Shown here: piece after piece, positions 52,281-61,048 of the stretch
How positions within the stretch are numbered: the stretch's first letter is position 1
How the letters are laid out: each line of letters opens with the position of its first letter
Assembly (NCBI GenBank): GCA_021806645.1
Contig: JAJZQX010000004.1
Location: 62,001 to 126,000 of the forward strand
DNA length: 64,000 nucleotides
Source of the DNA: Myxococcales bacterium
GTDB taxonomy: Bacteria > Myxococcota > Myxococcia > Myxococcales > Anaeromyxobacteraceae
Direction of reading: 5' to 3'
The notes under the pieces: generated by a model
What the model saw: only the letters and a program-made list of their open reading frames with translations
What the model was told of the DNA's origin: nothing
Database searches by the model: none
Made by a program: the position numbers and the translations under genes

Positions 52281-54293
52281 TTGGACCGCGCAGGAAACGC
52301 CACCCCGAGCTGCCCCGACTGCGGAGAGGCCCATCCTCCGGGGGAGCGCTGCGGCCAGGCCACCGTCCAGCTCGCCACCGAGCCCCGGAGCGAGACCCTG
52401 CTCTTCGGTGGCGACAGCCTTGGACCACCGCCGACCCCTCCGCCGGTGGTCGCGCCCGCCACCGACCCGCTGATCGGCACCCAGGTCGGCTCCTTCCGGG
52501 TGGTGCGGCTGCTCGGCCGCGGCGGCATGGGCACCGTCTACCTGGCCGAGCACCCGGCCATCGGCAGCAAGGTGGCGGTCAAGTTCCTCCACGAGGCGCT
52601 GGCCGAGAACCCACAGGTGGTGGCGCGCTTCTACGACGAGGCGCGCGCCGTCAACCTGATCGGCCACGAGAACATCGTCGCCATCTACGACCTCAACCTG
52701 CTCCCGCCCAACCGGTACTACTTCGTGATGGAGTACCTGGACGGCGAGACGCTTCACGCCGCCGTCCGCGCCAAGCGCCTGGAACCCTCCGCGGCCATCG
52801 ACGTGCTGCTCCAGCTCTGCGACGCGCTCCAGTGCGCCCACGAGCGCGGCGTCGTCCACCGCGACCTGAAGCCGGACAACGTCTTCCTGGTGACCCGCGG
52901 CGGCAAGCACCACTTCGTCAAGCTGGTGGACTTCGGCATCGCCAAGCTGCGCGGCGACGCCGTCACCAGCGGCGGGCGGACCTCGGCCGGGCTGATCGTC
53001 GGGACCCCCGAGTACATGGCGCCGGAGCAGTGCGACGACGGCGCCATCGACGCGCGCACCGACGTCTACGCGCTCGGCGTCATGGCCTACGAGCTGCTCG
53101 CCGGCCGCCTCCCCTTCCAGGGCAAGACGGTGACGCAGCTGTTGCTGGCCCACCTGCAGCAGCCGCCGCCGCCGCTCTCGCAGCTGGTTCCGGGCATCGA
53201 CCCCGAGCTGGAGCGGACCATCTTGAAGGCGCTGGCCAAGGCGCCGGCCGATCGCCATGCCGACATGGCCCACTTCGCCGAGGCGCTCCGGCCCATCCGC
53301 GCGCGGCTCGGGACCAGCGGCGAGCCCTCGCCGGCCGCTTCGGCGGCCGTCCTGGCGCCAGCCCCGGCCACCCCGGCCTCGGTGGCCGCACCCACGCCGG
53401 CCTCCGCGCCGGCCCCGGCCGTCCCGCCGCCGGACCCGGTCAGCGTGGAGCTTCGCGGCGGCGACACCACCCGCCGCCTGGTGGCGGTCGAGGTGACCCG
53501 GGGCGGACTCTTCCTCGGCGCCGAGTCCGACCTCCCCCCGCTCTTCTCCCGCGTGGCGCTCACGCTCTCGCACCCGTCGCTCCGGACCAGGCTGGAGCTG
53601 AACGGCGAGGTGGTGCGCCACGTGTCCGCCGCCGAGGCGGGGCGCTGGCACATGGTGCCGGGCTTCGCCGTACAGCTGGTGGAGCTGACGCCCGAGCGGC
53701 GGGCGGCCATCACCGACCTGGCCGAGGCGACCCGCGGCGCCCCGCCGCCGGCGGCGCTGGCCCCGGCCCCGCCCAGGACCTCCGAGGCGCAGCTGCGGGA
53801 GCTTGAGGAGCGGCCGGCCGCCACCCACTACGGCTTCCTCGGCCTCCCGCTCGACGCCGAGTTCGCCGAGATCCGGAAGTCGGCCCGCGAGCTGCGCGCC
53901 CGGCTCGAGGCCATCCGCGCCCGACCCGAGGCCCTCGACCAGCACGCCCGCGCCACCGCGCTCCTCGCCAGGCTCGACGTGGCGCAGCACGCCCTCTCGG
54001 TCCCGGCCGAACGGCTGGTCTACGACTCGGGGCGAGGCAACTACCTCGGCGTGGCCCGCTGCATGGCGGCGGGCGTCCCGCAGGCCGTGATCGTGGGGCG
54101 CCGCCGCGAGTACCTCGCCCGTCACGCCGACCGGGATCGGGCGGCGCAAGGCCACCTGGCGCGGGCGCAGGTGGCGCGCAAGATGAAGAACCCCGCCGCC
54201 GCCATCGCGGCCTACGAGGCGGCGCTGGCCGCGGACCCGCTCGACCTGGCGACGCTGGAGGCCTACGTGGCCTACCGCCGCCAGGCCAGCTGA
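52281..54293 (+). CDS. Ser/Thr protein kinase with PilZ-like and J-like C-terminal domains
   Basis: This 670-residue Hanks-type kinase begins with a small Cys4-like knuckle (CPDCGEAHPPGERC). The kinase domain (about residues 75-340) has LLGRGGMGTVYLAEHP, VAVKFLHEAL, HRDLKPDN at about 193-200, VDFGIAKL and GTPEYMAPEQ, all intact, so it should be active. A Pro/Ala-rich linker leads to a PilZ-like region (VEVTRGGLFLGAESDLPPLF), then a J-like region (THYGFLGLPLDAEFAEIRKS) lacking HPD, and TPR-like helices (AAIAAYEAALAADPLD). There is no membrane helix. The start is a TTG at 52281 with CGGAG upstream. It is divergent from the DUF4912 gene. Confidence 0.9.
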   Translation: MDRAGNATPSCPDCGEAHPPGERCGQATVQLATEPRSETLLFGGDSLGPPPTPPPVVAPATDPLIGTQVGSFRVVRLLGRGGMGTVYLAEHPAIGSKVAVKFLHEALAENPQVVARFYDEARAVNLIGHENIVAIYDLNLLPPNRYYFVMEYLDGETLHAAVRAKRLEPSAAIDVLLQLCDALQCAHERGVVHRDLKPDNVFLVTRGGKHHFVKLVDFGIAKLRGDAVTSGGRTSAGLIVGTPEYMAPEQCDDGAIDARTDVYALGVMAYELLAGRLPFQGKTVTQLLLAHLQQPPPPLSQLVPGIDPELERTILKALAKAPADRHADMAHFAEALRPIRARLGTSGEPSPAASAAVLAPAPATPASVAAPTPASAPAPAVPPPDPVSVELRGGDTTRRLVAVEVTRGGLFLGAESDLPPLFSRVALTLSHPSLRTRLELNGEVVRHVSAAEAGRWHMVPGFAVQLVELTPERRAAITDLAEATRGAPPPAALAPAPPRTSEAQLRELEERPAATHYGFLGLPLDAEFAEIRKSARELRARLEAIRARPEALDQHARATALLARLDVAQHALSVPAERLVYDSGRGNYLGVARCMAAGVPQAVIVGRRREYLARHADRDRAAQGHLARAQVARKMKNPAAAIAAYEAALAADPLDLATLEAYVAYRRQAS

Positions 54294-54314
54294 CCCGAGT
54301 GGGGCACCCACCCC

Positions 54315-54992
54315 GTGCGCCGCGCCGCCGCCAACCCTGCCGCCCTGACCCACGCTGCCGCCGCGTGCCTCGTCGCCGCGACGCTGGTCGCCAATCCGAT
54401 CTCGGCCCCGGCCCTCGCCTCCGTCGATCCCGCGCCGCTTCGCGTCGATTGCCGGGGCGAGGCCGGGCGGCTCCTCGCCACCGTCGACCTCGGGCCGGCC
54501 GTCGACGCCGGGCTGGAGCGGAAGCTGGGCAATGGCCTCGCCAGCACGGTCCGGCTCACCGTCGCCGCGCTGGACCCATCGGGCGCGGGCGCCGGCGGCG
54601 TGGAGCGCGACTTCGACGTCCGCTTCGACGTCTGGACCGAAACCTTCACCGTCACAATTCGTGAACCGGGCGCCGCCGCCTCCTCCCGGACGGTGTCCGA
54701 CTGGGCGACGGTGCGCCGGCTGCTGGCCACCCCCGCCCCCTTCGACCTCGGGCCGCTCGCCGCGCTGCCGGAGCGGTTCACCGTCGAGGCCCGGCTCGAG
54801 CTCGACCCGGTGACCGGCCTCCAGCTGGGGAGGACCCGCGAGCGGCTGGCCCATCCGGCCGGCGGCCGCTCGCTGCTCGGCTCGCTGGCCGCCTTCCTGC
54901 TCCGCGCCCCGCCGCCCGATGCCGAGCGGTATCGCTCCACCTTGCTAACCCGCTCCGACTTCGCCGGGGGCGCCGCGTCCCGGGCCAGATGA
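54315..54992 (+). CDS. Secreted DUF4390-like protein
   Basis: The 225-residue product has a signal-peptide-like start (AALTHAAAACLVAATLVANP, cleavage near ALAS). The mature part resembles DUF4390: DAGLERKLGNGLASTVRLTV, then RDFDVRFDVWTETFTVTIRE, a TVSDWATVRRLLATPAPFDL stretch and LPERFTVEARLELDPVTGLQ. DUF4390 genes often precede NtrY-type kinases, as here: its stop overlaps the kinase ATG by 4 nt (ATGA). Function is unknown; a periplasmic partner of the kinase is a guess. The start is GTG 54315. Confidence 0.6.
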   Translation: MRRAAANPAALTHAAAACLVAATLVANPISAPALASVDPAPLRVDCRGEAGRLLATVDLGPAVDAGLERKLGNGLASTVRLTVAALDPSGAGAGGVERDFDVRFDVWTETFTVTIREPGAAASSRTVSDWATVRRLLATPAPFDLGPLAALPERFTVEARLELDPVTGLQLGRTRERLAHPAGGRSLLGSLAAFLLRAPPPDAERYRSTLLTRSDFAGGAASRAR

Positions 54993-56524
54993 TCACGCCG
55001 CTGGCCACGCCTGCCGCCACGCCCCCGGCGCCCGCCCCGCCCGGCCCCCCGCCCTGGCGTTCCCGCTTCTCCATGAAGCTGGTCGGCGCGCTGCTGCTGG
55101 CCGCCACGCTCCCGCTCGTCCCGGCCCTCCTGCTGGCCAACTGGCTGGCCGACTCCAACGCCGGCGTCTGGCTGGCGCCGCGGGTGGCCGAGCGGCTCTC
55201 CGAGGTGCCCGGCACCTACCAGGAGCTCTTCCGCGCCCGGAAGGCGCTCTACGCCGAGCGGGCGCTGAGCCTGGCCCGTGGCCTGCCGCACCGGGCCGCG
55301 GCGCAGGCGGCCTACCTCGAGCGCGCCGTCGCCACGGTGCCGCGGCTCCAGCACGCCGAGCTGCTGGCCGCCGACGGCCGGCTGCTCGCCGAGGCCGAGC
55401 GCCCGCGCGGGCGCGACGAGGAAGGCGGATGGCGTCCGGTGCCGGCCGAGGTCTCGCTGCCGGGCGGCGGCACGCTCCGCGCCACCTTCAGCATCGAGGC
55501 GGCCCTCTTCGCCGAGCTGGACGAGACCCGCGAGCTGGCCGAGACGGCGCGGGACATGGATCGCGCGCGCGGTGAGCTGCGCCGCAGCATCCTCCTGGTC
55601 TTCGCCGCCATGGTGTCGGTCGCCGCGTTGCTGGCGGTGCTCATCGGCCACCTCATGGCCCGGCGCACCGTGGCCCGGCTGACCAGGCTGGCCGAGGCCC
55701 ACCGGCGCGTCGCCGCGGGCGATCTCTCGGCGCGGGTGGAGCCGGCCGGCGGCGGCGACGAGGTGGCGGCGCTCTCGGAGGGCTTCAACGTGATGGTCGA
55801 GGAGGTGCGCCAGGGGCGCGACCGGATCGTCTACCTGGAGAAGATCTCGGGCTGGCAGGACGTGGCGCGCCGGCTGGCCCACGAGATCAAGAACCCGCTC
55901 ACGCCCATCCAGCTGGCCTTCCAGCAGCTGGAGGCCCGCTGGCGGGCCACGCCGGGCGGCGACCAGACCTTCGGCCGGCTCCTCGGCGAGGCCGGCGAGA
56001 TCGTGCGGCAGGAGGTGGCGACCCTGCAGCGGCTGGTGGAGGAGTTCTCCGCCTTCGCGCGGCTCCCCGACGTGGCCCCGGCGCCCGCCGACCTCGGTGA
56101 CTTCGTGACCGAGTTCGTCCGCACCAGCCCGCAGCTCGGCGATCGGGCCGAGGTCACGGTCACGCTGGCGGCCGACCGGATCCCGGTGGCGCTCGACGCG
56201 GCGCTGATGCGGCGGGTGCTGGTCAACCTCACCGAGAACGCCGTCCAGGCGGCCGGTCCGGCCCGGGCCCACCTCCACCTCGGCGTGGCGCGGGCCCGTG
56301 AGCGGGCCGTCCTCACCGTCTCCGACGAGGGGCCGGGCGTGGAGCCGGCGCTGCGCCCACGCGTCTTCGACCCCTACTTCACCACCAAGGGCGACGGGAC
56401 CGGCCTCGGGCTGGCCATCGTGAAGAAGATCGTGCTGCAGCACGGCGGCGAGGTGGAGCTGGGCGCGCGGCCGGGCGGCGGCGCCTGCTTCACCATCTCG
56501 CTCCCGCTGGCCGGCGGCCCGTAG
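54989..56524 (+). CDS. NtrY-like sensor histidine kinase
   Basis: The 511-residue membrane kinase has one helix near residues 28-52 (LVGALLLAATLPLVPALLLA), a periplasmic region of about 145 residues, and a second helix (SILLVFAAMVSVAALLAVLI). A HAMP domain follows (RLTRLAEAHRRVAAGDLSAR), then the HisKA domain with H298 in LAHEIKNPLTPIQLAFQQLE and the ATPase boxes: N in LVNLTENAVQA, G1 SDEGPGV, and G2 TKGDGTGLGLAIVKKIVLQH. The EIKNPLTPIQ block is typical of NtrY. Its likely partner, the NtrX-like activator, lies 3 kb downstream beyond two unrelated genes. Confidence 0.92.
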   Translation: MITPLATPAATPPAPAPPGPPPWRSRFSMKLVGALLLAATLPLVPALLLANWLADSNAGVWLAPRVAERLSEVPGTYQELFRARKALYAERALSLARGLPHRAAAQAAYLERAVATVPRLQHAELLAADGRLLAEAERPRGRDEEGGWRPVPAEVSLPGGGTLRATFSIEAALFAELDETRELAETARDMDRARGELRRSILLVFAAMVSVAALLAVLIGHLMARRTVARLTRLAEAHRRVAAGDLSARVEPAGGGDEVAALSEGFNVMVEEVRQGRDRIVYLEKISGWQDVARRLAHEIKNPLTPIQLAFQQLEARWRATPGGDQTFGRLLGEAGEIVRQEVATLQRLVEEFSAFARLPDVAPAPADLGDFVTEFVRTSPQLGDRAEVTVTLAADRIPVALDAALMRRVLVNLTENAVQAAGPARAHLHLGVARARERAVLTVSDEGPGVEPALRPRVFDPYFTTKGDGTGLGLAIVKKIVLQHGGEVELGARPGGGACFTISLPLAGGP

Positions 56525-56582
56525 AGCCCGGCGGGGGCGCGGGGGCGCGCGTTCTCGGGCTGACGCGGGGCCGCGCCGGCGG

Positions 56583-56588
56583 TACCAT
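56583..56588 (+). promoter_or_regulatory. -10-like TACCAT 7 nt before ydfG start
   Basis: TACCAT is followed by CCGCGCC and the ATG at 56596; there is no Shine-Dalgarno. Position and sequence (GTACCATC) match the GTATCATC elements before otsB, the EF-G gene and ntrX. Confidence 0.45.
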
Positions 56589-56595
56589 CCGCGCC

Positions 56596-57366
56596 ATGAC
56601 CGCTCCCCTCGAAGGCTTCACCGCGCTGGTCACCGGCGCCTCCTCCGGCATCGGCCTCGCCTGCGCGGAGCGCTTCATCAAGGACGGCGCCACCGTGGCG
56701 GCCGTGGCCCGCCGCGCCGACCGGCTCACCGCCCTGGCCAGGCGGCTCGGCCCCAGGCTCCTCCCCTTCCCGCTCGACGTCACCGACCGCGAGGCGGTGA
56801 CCCGCGCCCTCGACGGGAGTTCCGGGGCGATGCCGCCGCTCGACATCCTGGTCAACGCGGCGGGGATGGCCCTCGGCCTGGAGCCGGTCCACCGGGCCTC
56901 GATCGACGACTGGGACCGGATGATCGAGACCAACTGCCGGGCGCTGGTCTTCGCCACCCGGCTGGTGCTGCCGGGCATGGTGGCCCGGGGCCGCGGACAC
57001 ATCGTCAACATCGGCTCGGTGGCCGGCACCTACCCCTACCCGGGCGGCAACGTCTACGGCGCCACCAAGGCCTTCGTCCGGCAGTTCTCGCTGGCCATCC
57101 GTTCGGACCTGCTCGGCACGCCGGTGCGGGTCACCAACGTCGAGCCGGGCATGTGCGACACCGAGTTCTCCACGGTCCGCTTCTCCGGCGACAAGAGCAA
57201 GGCCGACAAGGTCTACGAGGGCATGACCCCGCTCGGCGCCGCCGACGTGGCCGACGTGGTCGCCTGGTGCGTGAGCCGCCCGGCCCACGTCAACGTCAAC
57301 ACCATCGAGCTGATGCCGGTCCAGCAGGCCTTCGGCGCCTTCGCGATCCACCGCGACCGGGCCTGA
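56596..57366 (+). CDS. ydfG: YdfG-like NADP-dependent short-chain dehydrogenase
   Basis: The 256-residue classical SDR has the cofactor motif LVTGASSGIGLACAERF with Arg-rich VAAVARRADRL (NADP preference), the NAAG element (LVNAAGMALG), catalytic Ser in NIGSVAGTYPYPGG and YxxxK in VYGATKAFVRQFSLAIRSDL, followed by PVRVTNVEPGMCDTEFS. The ending, VNVNTIELMPVQQAFGAF, is characteristic of YdfG, a 3-hydroxy acid/L-allo-threonine dehydrogenase; the physiological substrate is not certain. The message appears leaderless. Confidence 0.9.
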   Translation: MTAPLEGFTALVTGASSGIGLACAERFIKDGATVAAVARRADRLTALARRLGPRLLPFPLDVTDREAVTRALDGSSGAMPPLDILVNAAGMALGLEPVHRASIDDWDRMIETNCRALVFATRLVLPGMVARGRGHIVNIGSVAGTYPYPGGNVYGATKAFVRQFSLAIRSDLLGTPVRVTNVEPGMCDTEFSTVRFSGDKSKADKVYEGMTPLGAADVADVVAWCVSRPAHVNVNTIELMPVQQAFGAFAIHRDRA

Positions 57367-57426
57367 AGGTCTCCCCGGGGCCTTGGCGGGCGGTCACGAT
57401 GGCTCCGGCGCCGGGCCGACCCGGCG

Positions 57427-57432
57427 TATCAT
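57427..57432 (+). promoter_or_regulatory. -10-like TATCAT before second EF-G gene
   Basis: GTATCATC at 57426-57433 lies 17 nt before the ATG at 57450; a GAGGGGG ribosome site fits between, so this message would have a short leader of about 10 nt. Confidence 0.4.
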
Positions 57433-57449
57433 CGGCGCGAGGGGGCGCC

Positions 57450-59522
57450 ATGGGCGGCCAGCCGGACGGGACGGAGCGGGCGGCGGTGCGGAGGCTGCGG
57501 GCCATCCGGAACCTCGGGCTCATGGCCCACATCGACGCCGGCAAGACCACGGTCGGCGAGCGGCTCCTCTTCGTCGCCGGGCGCACCCACCACCTGGGCG
57601 AGGTCCACCAGGGGGACACCGAGCTCGACTGGATGGAGCTGGAGCGGGAGCGGGGGATCACCATCACCGCCGCCGTCACCACCCTGGCCTGGCACGGCCA
57701 CGACCTGCACCTCGTGGACACGCCGGGCCACGTCGACTTCACCATCGAGGTGGAGCGGAGCCTGCGAGTGCTCGACGGCGCGGTGGCGGTCTTCGACGCG
57801 GCGCATGGCGTGGAGCCGCAGAGCGAGACGGTCTGGCGGCAGGCCGATCGCTGGCGGGTGCCGCGGCTCGCCTTCGCCAACAAGATGGACCGCGTCGGCG
57901 CCGACTTCGAGGCCACGCTCCACTCGCTCCGGACCCGCTTCCCGGGGCACGCCATCGCGCCGGTGCAGCGGCCGCTCGGGGTCGCCGGGAGCTTCGTGGG
58001 CTTCGAGGATCTGGTCGCCGGCCGCCGCGTCACTTTCACGGATCGTGACGACCCGCGGGCCTTCACCGTGGAGGAAGGACTCACGCCGGAGGGCCTGGCG
58101 GCGCGGCGGGCGCTGCTCGCCCTGCTGGCCGACCACGACGAGGCGGCCGCCGACGCGCTGCTCGGCGATCGCGACCTGCCTCCCCCCGAACTCTCGGCCG
58201 CCATCCGGCGCGCCACGCTGACGGGGAAGCTGGTCCCGCTCCTCTGCGGCTCGGCGCTCCACAACCAGGGGATCCCGCAGCTGCTCGACGCCTGCTGCGA
58301 CTGGCTCCCCTCCCCGCTCGACGTGGCGCCGCCGCCGGCCACCACCCCGGGCGGCGTGCCGGTGGTGCTCTCCGCCGCCGAGGAGGGCGGCCCGCTGCTG
58401 GCCCTGGCCTTCAAGGTCTCCCTGCTCGACGAGCGGCGCCGCTTCGTCTTCCTCCGCATCTACTCGGGCACGCTGTCGGAGGGGGACGAGGTCTGGAACG
58501 CCAGCCTCGACAAGGTGGAGCGGGTGGCGCGGGTGATCCGGCTCCACGCCGCCCACAAGACCCGCCTCGCCTCGGCCACCGCGGGCCAGATCGTGGTGGT
58601 GCTGGGGCTCAAGGAGGCGCGCACCGGCGACACCTTCTCCGACCGGGCCCGGCCGGTGCTGCTGGAGCGGATCGGCGGCCAGCCTCCGGTGATCACGCAG
58701 GCCGTCGAGCCGGCCGTGCAGCGTGAGCGCGAGCCGCTGCTGGAGGCGCTGGCCCGCATCGCCGACGAGGACCCGACCTTCCGGGCCGGCGAGGATCCCG
58801 GCACCGGGCAGCTGGTCATCTCCGGCATGGGGGAGCTGCACCTCGAGATCGTGGTGGAGCGGCTCAAGCGCGAGTTCGACCTGGCGGTCCGGACCGGCCC
58901 GCCGCAGGTGCTGCTCCGCGAGACCCTCACCGAGGAGGCGGCGGGCACGGGGACCTTCGAGCGGGCGCTGGACGGCGCGCCGGTCTTCGCCGAGGTGAGC
59001 GCCCGGGTCCGCCCCCTGCCCCGGGGCGAGGGGCTCCGCTTCGAGGTGGCTCCGGCCGCCGCGGCCGTGCTGGCGCCGCACGGCGAGGCGCTCGACTTCG
59101 CCGGGCAGGGGGCGCGCGAGGCGGCCGAGGCCGGGGCGCTGGAGGGCCACCCGCTCCAGGACGTCGAGGTCACGCTCACCAGGGCGACCTGGCGCGACGG
59201 CGCCTCCAGGCCCTTCGCCTTCAAGGTGGCGGCGGCGGCCGCGGTGCGGGAGGCGGCCGGACGGGGACATCCGGTCCTGCTCGAGCCGGTGGCGCGGCTG
59301 GAGGTGGTGGTCCCCGACGCGCAGCTGGGCGAGGCGCTCGGGGCCATCGACCGGCGACGCGGGACCATCCTCGAGGTGATCGACCGGGACGGCGCCCTGA
59401 AGGTGATCACCGGGGAGGCGCCCTTGCGGGGGCTCTTCGGCTTCGCCACCGAGCTCCGCTCCATGACCCAGGGGCGGGCCCTCTTCACCTTGCGCCTCGA
59501 CCGGTTCGACGTCGCGCGGTGA
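57450..59522 (+). CDS. Elongation factor G paralogue (EF-G2 type)
   Basis: The 690-residue translational GTPase has G1 [19 protein letters not shown], switch [16 protein letters not shown]3 [21 protein letters not shown]4 [12 protein letters not shown] and G5 [10 protein letters not shown], then EF-G domains II-V ([40 protein letters not shown]). It is not in a str operon with rpsL, rpsG or tuf, and it shows shortened loops. It is therefore probably a secondary EF-G (EF-G2 class, whose roles are unclear) rather than the housekeeping copy. It lies between ydfG and the NtrX-like gene. Confidence 0.88.
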   Translation: MGGQPDGTERAAVRRLRAIRNLGLMAHIDAGKTTVGERLLFVAGRTHHLGEVHQGDTELDWMELERERGITITAAVTTLAWHGHDLHLVDTPGHVDFTIEVERSLRVLDGAVAVFDAAHGVEPQSETVWRQADRWRVPRLAFANKMDRVGADFEATLHSLRTRFPGHAIAPVQRPLGVAGSFVGFEDLVAGRRVTFTDRDDPRAFTVEEGLTPEGLAARRALLALLADHDEAAADALLGDRDLPPPELSAAIRRATLTGKLVPLLCGSALHNQGIPQLLDACCDWLPSPLDVAPPPATTPGGVPVVLSAAEEGGPLLALAFKVSLLDERRRFVFLRIYSGTLSEGDEVWNASLDKVERVARVIRLHAAHKTRLASATAGQIVVVLGLKEARTGDTFSDRARPVLLERIGGQPPVITQAVEPAVQREREPLLEALARIADEDPTFRAGEDPGTGQLVISGMGELHLEIVVERLKREFDLAVRTGPPQVLLRETLTEEAAGTGTFERALDGAPVFAEVSARVRPLPRGEGLRFEVAPAAAAVLAPHGEALDFAGQGAREAAEAGALEGHPLQDVEVTLTRATWRDGASRPFAFKVAAAAAVREAAGRGHPVLLEPVARLEVVVPDAQLGEALGAIDRRRGTILEVIDRDGALKVITGEAPLRGLFGFATELRSMTQGRALFTLRLDRFDVAR

Positions 59523-59525
59523 GTG

Positions 59526-59531
59526 TATCAT
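59526..59531 (+). promoter_or_regulatory. -10-like TATCAT 7 nt before ntrX start
   Basis: TATCAT is followed by CGCGGCC and the ATG at 59539, with no Shine-Dalgarno. TTCGAC at 59505-59510 (15-nt spacer) may act as a -35. The element overlaps the end of the upstream EF-G gene. Confidence 0.5.
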
Positions 59532-59538
59532 CGCGGCC

Positions 59539-60978
<1,440 letters not shown>

Positions 60979-61048
60979 GGCGTCAGGTTTCCCGGCCCCG
61001 CTGCTCCCTGGATGAGCGGCCACCTCCGCGCCGCCCCGGAGCCACCAC

